Below are positions 37,665 through 46,139 of a stretch of DNA of 64,000 nt, piece after piece. Location: positions 1,798,001 to 1,862,000 of the forward strand of contig NZ_CP129382.1 of assembly GCF_030435705.1 (NCBI RefSeq), read 5' to 3'. A program made the translations under genes and the position numbers. This stretch comes from Rhizobium sp. SSA_523. Lineage in GTDB: Bacteria > Pseudomonadota > Alphaproteobacteria > Rhizobiales > Rhizobiaceae. Under the pieces are notes generated by a model. The model was not told the origin of the DNA. It saw only the letters and a list, made by a program, of their open reading frames with translations, and did not search any database. Numbering within the stretch: the stretch's first letter is position 1; each line of letters opens with the position of its first letter.

Positions 37665-38693
37665 ATGACCGATGCGACCGCCAATCTCCATCTTCCCTTT
37701 ATCCTTCCCTCGCAGGCGCAGAAGCATGTCACCCATAACGAAGCGCTGGTCATGCTGGACCGCCTCATCCAGATGGTGCTGGAATATGAGGGCGCGGTTG
37801 CGCCGGCAGACCCTCTGGCGGGCCAGCGCTTTGCCGTCAGCGGCGCCGCATCCGGCGCGTGGAGCGGCAGGGCGGGAAGCATTGCCTGCTTCGAGGATGG
37901 CGCCTGGCATTTCCTCATGCCGACGGTCGGCTTTCTCGCCTGGTTCAAGGATGCCTCTGCGGTGAAGGTATTTACCGGCAAGGGCTGGGAGCGCCCCGCC
38001 CTGCCCGATGTGCTGACGCCCTCCCGCCTGGGGATCGGCACGGCGGCCGATGCGACCAATCGCCTGGCGATTGCCGCGCCGGCCACGCTGCTCACCCATG
38101 ACGGCGCCGGCCATCAGCTGAAGATCAACAAAGCCGGCCCGCGCGACACTGCCTCGCTTCTCTTCCAGTCGAACTGGTCCGGCCGGGCGGAAATGGGGCT
38201 GGCCGGAGACGACGCTTTCGCCGTCAAGGTCAGCGGTGATGGCGGCGCCTGGGCCACCGGCTTGCAGATCGACGGCAAGGGCCGCGTGACAACGCCGAAC
38301 CGGCCGGCCGCCCGTGCCCATCGGGACAGCGGCACCACGATGCCGGCTGCCGGAGCCGAGACCGGCTTTTCCACTTTGTCGTTGGAACAGGGCGGCGTGG
38401 CGCTGGGAGCGGTGCTTGCCGCCGGCGGGCGGCTGCTGACCATTCCGGCGGACGGCCTTTACTTTCTCTCGGTGATGATCACCGCCGGCGCGCCGGCCGG
38501 CTTTTCGCTTGCTCTGCTGCGCAATAGTGCAACGCCGCTCCTGGTGCTGAAGGGTGCAGCCGCGCTGCAGACGCTGAGCGCCGCCGGGCTTTTCCCGCTC
38601 TATTCCGGCGATAGCCTCAGCTTCCAGCATGGCGGAACGGCCCGGATCGAAGAGGGCGCCGGAGCCACGCAGCTTTCGCTGGCACGGCTGTAA
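37665..38693 (+). CDS. DUF2793-type protein (phage/GTA tail-associated family)
   Basis: A 342-residue protein. The first 120 residues have the DUF2793 pattern: LPFILPSQAQKHVTHNEALVMLDRLIQMVLEYEGA, GAWSGRAGSIACFEDGAWHFLMPTVGFLAWFKDASAVKVFTGKGWE. The C-terminal third resembles a C1q-like or jelly-roll beta domain (DGLYFLSVMITAGAPAGFSLALLRNSA...LSFQHGG). Members occur in prophages and gene-transfer-agent-like clusters, but no other phage gene is near. ATG 37665 has GGAG upstream. It may be a domesticated remnant. Confidence 0.8.
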   Translation: MTDATANLHLPFILPSQAQKHVTHNEALVMLDRLIQMVLEYEGAVAPADPLAGQRFAVSGAASGAWSGRAGSIACFEDGAWHFLMPTVGFLAWFKDASAVKVFTGKGWERPALPDVLTPSRLGIGTAADATNRLAIAAPATLLTHDGAGHQLKINKAGPRDTASLLFQSNWSGRAEMGLAGDDAFAVKVSGDGGAWATGLQIDGKGRVTTPNRPAARAHRDSGTTMPAAGAETGFSTLSLEQGGVALGAVLAAGGRLLTIPADGLYFLSVMITAGAPAGFSLALLRNSATPLLVLKGAAALQTLSAAGLFPLYSGDSLSFQHGGTARIEEGAGATQLSLARL

Positions 38694-38954
38694 AAAGATC
38701 CGGTTTTTTCAAAGCCGAAAGCTGCCCCGGCACGCCTCCGCAAGCGGGCCGGCCGCGAGGTCTGAAAAGGCCGGCGGCCCATCCGCGGTGCGGCTTTTGC
38801 CCCGGCTTTCTCCGTGCCGAAAATTCCCTCGCATGCTGCAAACACCCGCCACAAGCCTCAGAAAACGTCTCTAAAGCGATGTTCCCGTTTAGGTAATTGT
38901 TAAAGCTGAGCGGCTACGGTGCTCTACGTGGTCTTGTGTAGTGTAGAGAGTCCA

Positions 38955-39230
38955 ATGACCGAAATGATCCGCCCTCGAGTGAAATATGTCATCGGCCCCG
39001 ATGGCAGCCCGCTGACTATTGCGGACCTCCCGCCGGCCAATACGCGCCGCTGGGTTATCCGCCGCAAGGCAGAAGTGGTTGCAGCGGTACGCGGTGGCCT
39101 GCTGAGCCTTGAGGAAGCCTGTGAGCGCTATACGCTGACTGTCGAAGAATTCCTGTCCTGGCAGTCCTCCATCAATGATCACGGCCTGGCCGGCCTGAGG
39201 ACAACGCGCATCCAGCAATATCGCCACTAA
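38955..39230 (+). CDS. sciP: CtrA inhibitor SciP (DUF1153)
   Basis: A 91-residue protein matching the DUF1153/SciP family: RPRVKYVIGPDGSPLTIADLPPANTRRWVIRRKAEVVAAVRGGLLSLEEACERYTLTVEEFLSWQ, with a helix-turn-helix core. In Caulobacter, SciP binds DNA and CtrA and blocks CtrA-activated transcription after G1. ATG 38955 is conserved; an extension to 38919 is not. A GAGTC (CcrM-type GANTC) lies at 38948-38952, directly before the start. It is 2.1 kb upstream of ctrA. Confidence 0.9.
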   Translation: MTEMIRPRVKYVIGPDGSPLTIADLPPANTRRWVIRRKAEVVAAVRGGLLSLEEACERYTLTVEEFLSWQSSINDHGLAGLRTTRIQQYRH

Positions 39231-39271
39231 GGCTTACAAAACCGCCGCGCCAAGGCAAGGACCGGATCCGA

Positions 39272-39313
39272 GTGCAAAAATCCCCGTTTCCAGCCAGGAG
39301 GGGATCTTTGCAC
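39272..39313. terminator. bidirectional hairpin between sciP and the PqiA-like gene
   Basis: A 13-bp stem with one mismatch (GTGCAAA-ATCCCC with GGGGAT-TTTGCAC) and a 14-base loop lies between two convergent genes. There is no long T-run, so efficiency is uncertain. Confidence 0.45.
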
Positions 39314-39324
39314 TACGACCCTGT

Positions 39325-39861
39325 TCAGTGATCTCGTCGCGTGTGCGAGCCGGTTTCGCCTGATGGCGGCACCAGCAAGCCGACGAGAATGGCGGAGGCC
39401 GCGTAGAACCAGAGGCCCGGCATGGCGATCGCCACGGCCAGGCCGCTGCTTTTGGCGGCAAAGACGAACAGAGCCACCAGCATCACGTCAATCATAGACC
39501 ACTTTGACAGATGCGGCAGAATGCGGGCGACAAGATCGCCCGCACGATCTCCTTCCCGGACACGCCCCCCGCTGCGTTCCTCGATGTTCTCCCCGCTGCT
39601 TTCCCCATAGCCGCTGTTGTGCCGGGCAAAGTGCCGATAGGCCAGAAGACAGAGCTTGAGCGCGGGAAAGATCACCGAGCACAGGCCGATCAGAACGGCC
39701 AATCCCCATTGCCCATCCGATACCAGCCCCAGCAGGAGATCGATGATCGACGGCGTCTGCGAGAAGAAATAGAGCCGCTCAACCCGCATGATCGGCAAGA
39801 CGAGGCCAAGCAGCAGACACAATGAGGCCACCGGTATCAGAAGGCTTCGCCAGGTCTGCAC
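39325..39861 (-). CDS. PqiA-like integral membrane protein
   Basis: A 178-residue membrane protein with four hydrophobic segments and the paraquat-inducible-protein-A pattern (LGLVLPIMRVERLYFFSQTPSI near the N-terminus, GLCSVIFPALKLCLLAY, LSKWSMIDVMLVALFVF). It represents a single PqiA half. A polar loop rich in Glu, Ser and Gly (residues about 85-110) separates the helices. PqiA proteins work with MCE proteins in envelope lipid transport. No MCE gene is adjacent. Confidence 0.8.
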   Translation of the reverse strand: MQTWRSLLIPVASLCLLLGLVLPIMRVERLYFFSQTPSIIDLLLGLVSDGQWGLAVLIGLCSVIFPALKLCLLAYRHFARHNSGYGESSGENIEERSGGRVREGDRAGDLVARILPHLSKWSMIDVMLVALFVFAAKSSGLAVAIAMPGLWFYAASAILVGLLVPPSGETGSHTRRDH

Positions 39862-39898
39862 GTCTCGATCCCCTTCCGGTCTGTTGATCCCGTCTTTC

Positions 39899-39968
39899 GG
39901 TCCTGTCCCTTGGTCTTGTCCCTCGGTCTTGTCCCCTGGTCTTGTCCCCTGGGTCCTGTGCCCTGCCC
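39899..39968. repeat. 13-bp tandem repeat upstream of the PqiA-like gene
   Basis: Imperfect units based on GGTCTTGTCCCCT occur about five times. They lie 40-110 bases upstream of the PqiA-like gene start, in the divergent gap to the acetyltransferase gene. I see no gene in 39862-40133. Confidence 0.7.
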
Positions 39969-40133
39969 CGCCTTCGGTCCCCTTGCGTGACCGTCTGATC
40001 GGCCAGCACGCCTCTGGCCTTCGCGTAACCGCGGCATTTGCCGGCGCCGCGCGCCGATCCCGCTTTGCTGGCCATTCGCATTGATCGTCCTACATGATGA
40101 AGACAGAGCGACGGAAGCGGAAAGGTGCGCCCC

Positions 40134-40415
40134 ATGCAGATCATCCAGGAAGAAGCAGGTTCCGGCGGACGCTATCGCGCCGAACTGGCCGGACATTTCG
40201 GCGAGATGACCTATTCGCGCGCCTCACCGCATCTCATCATCATTGACCACACGCAGGTGGACGATGCCCTGCGCGGCAAGGGCGTTGGCCAGGCGCTTGC
40301 CGAACACGCCATTCACGAGGCGCAATCCGGCGGCTGGAAGATCATTCCGCTATGTCCGTTTTTCCGGGCCCAGGTGGAGCGTCATCCCGAATGGCGAGAC
40401 GTCATCCAGAGTTGA
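40134..40415 (+). CDS. small GNAT-type N-acetyltransferase
   Basis: A 93-residue protein of the short YjdJ-like GNAT group. The acetyl-CoA loop is GKGVGQALAEHAI (R/Q-x-x-G-x-G/A type) and the ending WKIIPLCPFFRAQVERHPEW is diagnostic (CPFF, HPE). The start ATG 40134 has AAAGG upstream; a GTG at 40125 is alternative. The substrate is unknown. Confidence 0.88.
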   Translation: MQIIQEEAGSGGRYRAELAGHFGEMTYSRASPHLIIIDHTQVDDALRGKGVGQALAEHAIHEAQSGGWKIIPLCPFFRAQVERHPEWRDVIQS

Positions 40416-40560
40416 TCCCGCCAGGGCCGAGGATGGGGAGCGGCAAAAGCAAGGGGTCATGATGGCCGCGACAGAACCGGGCCGCAGACGCGCAAAGGCA
40501 CGCGGATGTGGACCTCTCCACCTCCGCGCAACGTCGCATCCTGTCTTGTTGGCGGGCCCG

Positions 40561-40911
40561 TCAGGCGCGGGCGCGCAGTCCTCCGTCCCGCTCTTCGAGC
40601 GCCGTTGCCTTGGCAAGATCGGCCTGAGCCTCTTCCAAGGCCAGTTCGGCACTGTCCTGCTGGACGCGCAGTTCCCGGATCGAGACCTGCAGATTGTCGG
40701 CACGCTGGCGCGCCGCTTTGGCGAAGGTGGGATAGGCAAAGTGATTCGGATCGGTGATGCCCGATTTCTTCTCTTCCAGCGAAATCTGGTGCTCCAGTTC
40801 CTTCGCCATACGTTCAAACTCCGCCATCATCAGTTGCAACTGCTGCAATTGGCGGCGCTTTTCATTCACCTGAAATTCTTTCAGGCGCACAAGGCTGTCA
40901 CGCGTCTTCAT
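40561..40911 (-). CDS. FliJ-like coiled-coil protein
   Basis: A 116-residue, almost wholly helical, charged protein (RDSLVRLKEFQVNEKRRQLQQLQLMMAEFERMAKELEHQI, then SIRELRVQQDSAELALEEAQADL). The form matches FliJ, the soluble stalk-like component of the flagellar export apparatus. Sequence identity of FliJ is low, so the name is tentative. ATG 40911 has GGGAG upstream. It is divergent from ctrA and shares its 442-base regulatory region, which fits flagellar control by CtrA. Confidence 0.65.
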   Translation of the reverse strand: MKTRDSLVRLKEFQVNEKRRQLQQLQLMMAEFERMAKELEHQISLEEKKSGITDPNHFAYPTFAKAARQRADNLQVSIRELRVQQDSAELALEEAQADLAKATALEERDGGLRARA

Positions 40912-40964
40912 ACGCAATACTCCCGTGGATAGCGAGACCCCGGCTGATACACATTTTAAACCCT

Positions 40965-41260
40965 GAGTCCGAACTGCAACAGTTCGGTCAGAAAAATTGC
41001 TGCGGCGTTAAGGAATTTGACCGCCGCGGTAACCTTTCATTTACGGGCATCGTTAATGATAGGGACGATCTTTTAAGGGTCCGTAAATGCCATGGCCGAT
41101 TTCGGCCCTCGACAATGATGAGTCGAATGAATCACTTGCAGCGAAAGCCTCACAAGTTGATTCAGGTATGGCGCTGGCAGATTCACATGACAAATCAGGC
41201 GAATACCAAGTTTGTTTAACGAATTCCTGTACCTTGCCAAAGGGAGTCAGAGTTTGTTAA
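40965..41260. promoter_or_regulatory. ctrA regulatory region with clustered GANTC sites and TTAA half-sites
   Basis: Six GANTC sequences (CcrM methylation sites) lie at 40965-40969, 41120-41124, 41129-41133, 41159-41163, 41180-41184 and 41244-41248. TTAA half-sites resembling CtrA boxes lie at 41008, 41053, 41073, 41216 (TTAAC) and 41257 (TTAACC). In Caulobacter and rhizobia, ctrA transcription depends on DNA methylation state and on CtrA itself. The region also separates the divergent FliJ-like gene. There is no coding sequence in 40912-41353. Confidence 0.7.
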
Positions 41261-41353
41261 CCAATTGGTGTCAGCTTCCAAATCAGGCAACGTCTGGACC
41301 GTTTCGCGTTAGGGGGCATTCACACACCTTTCGCGGCGGTAAAGGGGAAAAAT

Positions 41354-42055
<702 letters not shown>

Positions 42056-42113
42056 TCTCCGGCCCGCCCGGGACCAGTCCCGGGAACACGCAAAGAACCC
42101 GCAAATGGCTTTT

Positions 42114-42142
42114 ACGCCCGCGCCTCCGGTGCGGGCGTTTTT
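42114..42142 (+). terminator. intrinsic terminator of ctrA
   Basis: Stem ACGCCCGC/GCGGGCGT followed by five T. A second tight hairpin (CCCGGGAC/GTCCCGGG, 2-base loop) lies between it and the ctrA stop at 42067-42084. Confidence 0.85.
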
Positions 42143-42366
42143 GCGTCGGCACCGGACCGGCCCGGGTGCGAGAACGGCTTGCTTTGCGAAGCGGCGGTGA
42201 AAACGCGGCGGCGGACCTGGAACCGCTAAAAGCGCTTCTGGAACGGGATCAGGCGTCGCGGCGGCAATCGCCGGCGGCTCCGTTACGTCTGCGTTGGGGC
42301 TTCGTGTGGATGTGCCGCGGTCACCCGCGCGCCAGGGATTGCGCTGGTTTTGCGCTCGCCTTGCGC
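42143..42366. other. intergenic region after ctrA
   Basis: 224 GC-rich bases between the ctrA terminator and the end of a minus-strand receiver gene. I see no gene, repeat or RNA element here. Confidence 0.5.
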
Positions 42367-42729
42367 TCAGGCCACCCGGGCCGCCGTGCCGAAGACGGCG
42401 CTCAGGATCTTTCGGTCGAAGGGTTTCAGCAGGAAATCGTCGGCGCCGGCCCGCTTGCCGGCCATCATCTTTTTCAGGTCGCCCTCGATGAGGCAGTAAT
42501 AGATGCGCACCCGCTCGCTGCCCTCCAGCGCGCGCACGGCGGTGATCAGCTCCAGGGCGCCCTCCAGATGCGCGTCGACAATCAGCACATCGGGCATGTC
42601 AGCGCTGCAGGCCCTCAAAGCCTGCTGGTCGCTGGACGTCTCGGCCACCATGAAACCGAGCTCGGAGAGGATCCGTTTGGCCACCGTGCGAACAATGTCG
42701 GAGCTGTCGGCAATCATCAAACGGCGCAT
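42367..42729 (-). CDS. single-domain response regulator downstream of chpT
   Basis: A 120-residue receiver domain. The acidic pair is in MIADSSD, the phosphoacceptor is Asp52 in VLIVDAHLEG and the conserved Lys lies in FLLKPFDRK. There is no output domain. The start ATG 42729 (MRRLMIADSS) has GGAGTGG upstream. It follows chpT on the same strand by 99 bases. It is not the usual CpdR sequence, but its position suggests it may receive phosphate from the CckA-ChpT relay; this is inference. Confidence 0.82.
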   Translation of the reverse strand: MRRLMIADSSDIVRTVAKRILSELGFMVAETSSDQQALRACSADMPDVLIVDAHLEGALELITAVRALEGSERVRIYYCLIEGDLKKMMAGKRAGADDFLLKPFDRKILSAVFGTAARVA

Positions 42730-42828
42730 GATCCACTCCACATCCCAGGCGAAGGCCCCGCCCCGCTTCCTGTCATCGGAAAGCAAAGTCTAGGGCCTGG
42801 CGCCTAAGGAAGCGTTACCAACCGCTTT

Positions 42829-43476
42829 TCAGGCCACCGCCGTCTCGGCGATGAAGGCGATGCGATCTTCGGAGACCACATGCTTGAGCTCCATGCCGCA
42901 CTCATCGGCCAGCAGCACGGTGTAATAGGGCTGGATGGAATGGGCATCGACCGCCTCTTCCAGCGAGCCGCTGCAGACATCGGCATATTTCTGCGGCAGG
43001 CGCAGCATGCGTCCCTTGGTCGTGATGGTGAACTTGGCGTCCGTTTCCGGATTTTCGATCAGCACATCCAGCGAACCGCCGCGCGGGATCGAGCTATAGG
43101 CCACCATGAAGAGGTTGAGGAGCAGCTTGACCTTGTTCTTGGGAATGATGGCGCGCGGACCGCTCCAGGTGACTTCGGTCTTCTTTTCGGCCTCGGCGAA
43201 ATCCTTGGCCGCCTTTTCCGCCTCGCCGGTATCGATGGAGGCACCGACGGAGCCCGAGGCGCCAAAGGCGAGCCGGGCGAATTTCAGGCGCACGGAGGCA
43301 TTGAGCGCCGAGGTGCGGATCAGGTCGAGCGCATCGGCATCGGCACCGCCCTCGTCCAGAAGTTCAAGGCCGTTATTGATGGCGCCGACCGGCGAAATGA
43401 CGTCGTGGCAGACGCGGCTGCACAGGAGCGCCGCCAGATCGGGACCGCTGAGGGTGAGGTTCGGGTTCTTCGACAT
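42829..43476 (-). CDS. chpT: histidine phosphotransferase ChpT
   Basis: A 215-residue protein. The phosphorylated histidine is His24 in LCSRVCHDVISPVGAINNGLELL, followed by a degenerate kinase-like ATP-binding fold (PKNKVKLLLNLFMVAYSSIPRGGSLDV) that no longer binds ATP in the family. ChpT passes phosphate from CckA to CtrA and CpdR. ATG 43476 has AGGAACG upstream; an ATG at 43506 lacks a ribosome site. Its placement 0.8 kb from ctrA supports the assignment. Confidence 0.93.
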   Translation of the reverse strand: MSKNPNLTLSGPDLAALLCSRVCHDVISPVGAINNGLELLDEGGADADALDLIRTSALNASVRLKFARLAFGASGSVGASIDTGEAEKAAKDFAEAEKKTEVTWSGPRAIIPKNKVKLLLNLFMVAYSSIPRGGSLDVLIENPETDAKFTITTKGRMLRLPQKYADVCSGSLEEAVDAHSIQPYYTVLLADECGMELKHVVSEDRIAFIAETAVA

Positions 43477-43594
43477 GGTTCGTTCCTGCGTGTGAGCGTC
43501 GTTCATGGGAGGAAAGTGGCACGGAAAGCTTGCACGGATGTGGCGGCCGCTCCGAACCCTTCGCGCGTTGCCGCCATAATGACACCATTTTTGG

Positions 43595-43610
43595 TAAACC
43601 GCTTGTTAAC
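43595..43610 (+). promoter_or_regulatory. candidate CtrA box upstream of eipA
   Basis: TAAA-N7-TTAAC lies 72 bases before the eipA start, one base from the consensus TTAA-N7-TTAAC. It is in the divergent chpT/eipA gap, so it could act on either gene. EipA expression is known to be under CtrA control in Brucella. Confidence 0.5.
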
Positions 43611-43681
43611 AGGATCATCGCAAGATGTGATAACAGCCGCAAATGTCGGCATGGCGAATGACAAAAAGAACGGAGAGCCCC

Positions 43682-44275
43682 ATGCGCTTCGACAGATCTT
43701 TCAATACCGTCCGGCTTCTGGCCGCATTGCTGGTCTGCGCGGTCGCAGCTCTGCCCCTGTCTTCGGCGGAGGCTCAGCAGGCCCAGAGGTCCGATCAATA
43801 CGACTTCCAGGAAATCGTCGATGCCGGACACGGCTTTTTCGGCTCCACCACCGGCGGCCTTGCCAAAGTGGTCGAGCGGGCATTCCAGCAATATGGCCTG
43901 CCTAACGGCTATATTCTCGGACAGGAAGGCTCGGGCGCCTTCATCGCCGGCCTGACCTATGGCGAAGGCGAACTCTACACCAAGAATGCCGGCAATCATC
44001 CGAGCTTCTGGCAGGGCCCCTCGCTGGGGCTGGATTATGGCGGGCAGGGCGCGCGCACCATGATGCTGGTTTACAACCTGCCGGATATTCAGTCCCTCTA
44101 TTCCCGCTACGGCGGCGTCAGCGGCTCCGCTTTCGTGGTCGCCGGGGTGGGAATGACGGCGCTCACCAATGAAAATGTCGTGATCGTGCCGATCCGCACC
44201 GGCATCGGCGCGCGTCTCGGCGTCAATATCGGCTATCTGAAATTCACCCAGTCGCCGACCTGGAACCCGTTCTGA
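43682..44275 (+). CDS. eipA: periplasmic envelope protein EipA (DUF1134)
   Basis: A 197-residue secreted protein. The signal peptide ends at SSAEA (residue 29). The DUF1134 body follows: YDFQEIVDAGHGFFGSTTGGLAKVVERAFQQYGLPNGYILGQEGSGAFIAGLTYGEGELYTKN. The family prototype, Brucella EipA, is a periplasmic beta-barrel-like protein needed for envelope stress resistance. ATG 43682 has GGAGAG upstream. It is next to chpT and downstream of a CtrA-box-like site. Confidence 0.85.
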   Translation: MRFDRSFNTVRLLAALLVCAVAALPLSSAEAQQAQRSDQYDFQEIVDAGHGFFGSTTGGLAKVVERAFQQYGLPNGYILGQEGSGAFIAGLTYGEGELYTKNAGNHPSFWQGPSLGLDYGGQGARTMMLVYNLPDIQSLYSRYGGVSGSAFVVAGVGMTALTNENVVIVPIRTGIGARLGVNIGYLKFTQSPTWNPF

Positions 44276-44430
44276 TCGCGTTTGCACGCTCCAGCCGTGC
44301 TGCACGCCCGGCAAACGGACCCGCGCGCCTCGCAAGGCAAGAGAGAGCGATCGCCTTTTGCGCGGCCCAGCCAAAAGCCCGTGCAGCCGCTTATGGCACG
44401 CGCCTCTCTTGCCGCACCGCCAGGGATGTT

Positions 44431-44702
44431 CTAGGGTCTGTTGACAATCAGGTTTCGGACGTGGCGCGTTTCGGATTTGGTTGCTGAACAGGCGAAAAGC
44501 GCAAGGGATACCCGATGTATCACGAGCATTTTCAACGCATTCAGCGGGCAAATCCGACGCGTCCGCAGGATTTGGAGAAAAATGGCCCATTTTGGCGTCG
44601 CGAAGCCTTGAAAGGGGTTGATCCTTCCTGCGGCTTCGCTCCTAAAACTGGGCCATATTCTCGCAAACCACGTTCCAAACCCTGAATGTCAACAGACCCT
44701 AG
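44431..44702. mobile_element. MITE-like element with terminal inverted repeats
   Basis: A 272-base element bounded on both sides by CTAG. The ends CTAGGGTCTGTTGACA and its complement are identical for 16 bases and continue imperfectly to about 34 bases. Internal inverted segments (ATGGCCCATTTT near 44582, AAAACTGGGCCAT near 44645) add secondary structure. There is no transposase gene; the only internal frame encodes 57 residues (44516-44689). The CTAG flanks and small size fit a non-autonomous derivative of an IS5-type (IS427-like) element. Confidence 0.8.
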
Positions 44703-44738
44703 CTCTATGCGCAACTGTAAATTCATGATGGATCTCCC

Positions 44739-46103
44739 GTGATCGAGTTCGCGCTCCTGTTCGGCCTGGGCTTTCTCAGCGCGACACTGATTGTCATGGT
44801 GATGGCGCCAGCCGTTCACCGACGCGTGGTCCGCTATACCGAAAACCGGCTGAAGGCGACGATGCCGATCAGCCCGTCGGAGGTGCGCGCCCAGCGCGAC
44901 CTCGCGCGGGCGGTCTATGCGGCCGAAAATGCCCGGACCAAGCAGGAACTGATCACCGAGCGCGACCGCGCGGTTGCCATGCAGATCCGCTTCGACAAAC
45001 TGGCCTCCGAGACGACCGATCTGCATGCAGCCAATCACGATCTGCAGATGCAGGTGGATGATATGAGCACCGAGGCGGCCGATCTGCGTTCGCGGCTGCG
45101 GCGCGAGGAAGGCTTCATCCTGCAGCTCAAGCAGTCGCTGGCGCTGGTCGAAACCACACTCGAAGCCAAGAATGCCGAGACGGAGGCCCTGCAGGCACGC
45201 ATCGGCCGTCTTTTGTCGGATGTCGATGCGCTGAAGGTCGAGCTCGCCACCCGCGATGCGGAACTGGCAAGCGTGAGCGGCCGCACCGAGACGCTCCGCG
45301 AAGAGCGCCAGATGCTGCGGACCGATGTGAAACTGCTGACGGCGCGTGCCAAGAATGCAGAGGCGCAATTGCAGGAAGAGAAGCGGCGTCTGGCGAGGCT
45401 GGACGAGAAGCTGATCCGCGAAGTGGCCGCCAAGGCGGATCTGCTTGCGCGGCTGGAGCGCCGGGAAGAGCAGCTGAGCCGGCTGCAGGGCCGGGAAAAG
45501 GCCGTCAGTGGCGAGCTGTGGCAGCCTGTGACGGGAAGCTACCCCCTGCCGCGCGGCAAGAAGACCGGCGCCGAGGCCAAGGCCGCCGCCGCCCTGATCG
45601 GGCCGCCGGGTCCTCCCGAACCCGATGGTCTTGAAGAAGAGCCCGCCGCCAGCGATGTCGCCAGTGAAGCCCCGATTGAGGCCGCCGATGAAGGTGCTGG
45701 CGGGAGCGAGAGCGCGATCGGCGCATCAGCCGCGACGGCGCTCGACATGGCGGAGGATATGGCGGCGGATCCGGCCTCGGCCGAGGCCCTGGACCTGGCG
45801 CCTGCGCCGGTTTCGATCGACCTGACACGGTTTGCCGATGACATCCGCAATCGCAGCGCGGCACTCTCCGCACAGCTGCCGAAATCGAAGAACCGCAAGA
45901 CGGACGAGGCGCTGCGCCAGGAACTGGCGCATATTGCAGCGGATCTGGTGGCGCTGACCGCAGCGCGTGAGGGCGAAGCCTCCCCCATTCCCGCCCTTCT
46001 CGCCTCGGACGAGACAGGCCCGGCCGGCGCCAAGCGGCAGAGCCTGGCAAGGCGCGCCCGCACCACCTATCGCAGCCTGGTGCCGCCGGCAGACGGTGCG
46101 TGA
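44739..46103 (+). CDS. membrane-anchored coiled-coil protein of unknown function
   Basis: A 454-residue protein. An N-terminal transmembrane helix (LLFGLGFLSATLIVMVMAPAV, residues 6-26) is followed by about 230 residues of coiled coil rich in Ala, Glu, Arg and Leu (residues 50-275). Then comes an acidic Ala/Glu-rich linker and a basic C-terminus (AKRQSLARRARTTYRSL). The start is GTG 44739 with a weak ribosome site; the right end of the MITE lies 37 bases upstream and may have altered its promoter. I do not recognise the family, though it resembles conserved rhizobial hypothetical proteins. Confidence 0.75.
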   Translation: MIEFALLFGLGFLSATLIVMVMAPAVHRRVVRYTENRLKATMPISPSEVRAQRDLARAVYAAENARTKQELITERDRAVAMQIRFDKLASETTDLHAANHDLQMQVDDMSTEAADLRSRLRREEGFILQLKQSLALVETTLEAKNAETEALQARIGRLLSDVDALKVELATRDAELASVSGRTETLREERQMLRTDVKLLTARAKNAEAQLQEEKRRLARLDEKLIREVAAKADLLARLERREEQLSRLQGREKAVSGELWQPVTGSYPLPRGKKTGAEAKAAAALIGPPGPPEPDGLEEEPAASDVASEAPIEAADEGAGGSESAIGASAATALDMAEDMAADPASAEALDLAPAPVSIDLTRFADDIRNRSAALSAQLPKSKNRKTDEALRQELAHIAADLVALTAAREGEASPIPALLASDETGPAGAKRQSLARRARTTYRSLVPPADGA

Positions 46104-46139
46104 GCGGCGTTAGGCTTCTCTTCCAGATAAGGATGCCCT

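Noticed and set aside
39899..39968. Possible iteron-type origin or CRISPR repeat
   Set aside because: The units are short, tandem, low-complexity and have no Rep gene, AT-rich stretch or spacers nearby.
42367..42729. Assignment as CpdR
   Set aside because: The sequence lacks the usual CpdR N-terminal pattern, and only the position next to chpT suggests the relay.
44541..45368. 275-codon minus-strand frame running into the MITE
   Set aside because: Opposite a coiled-coil gene with consistent codon use, and its tail comes from MITE sequence.
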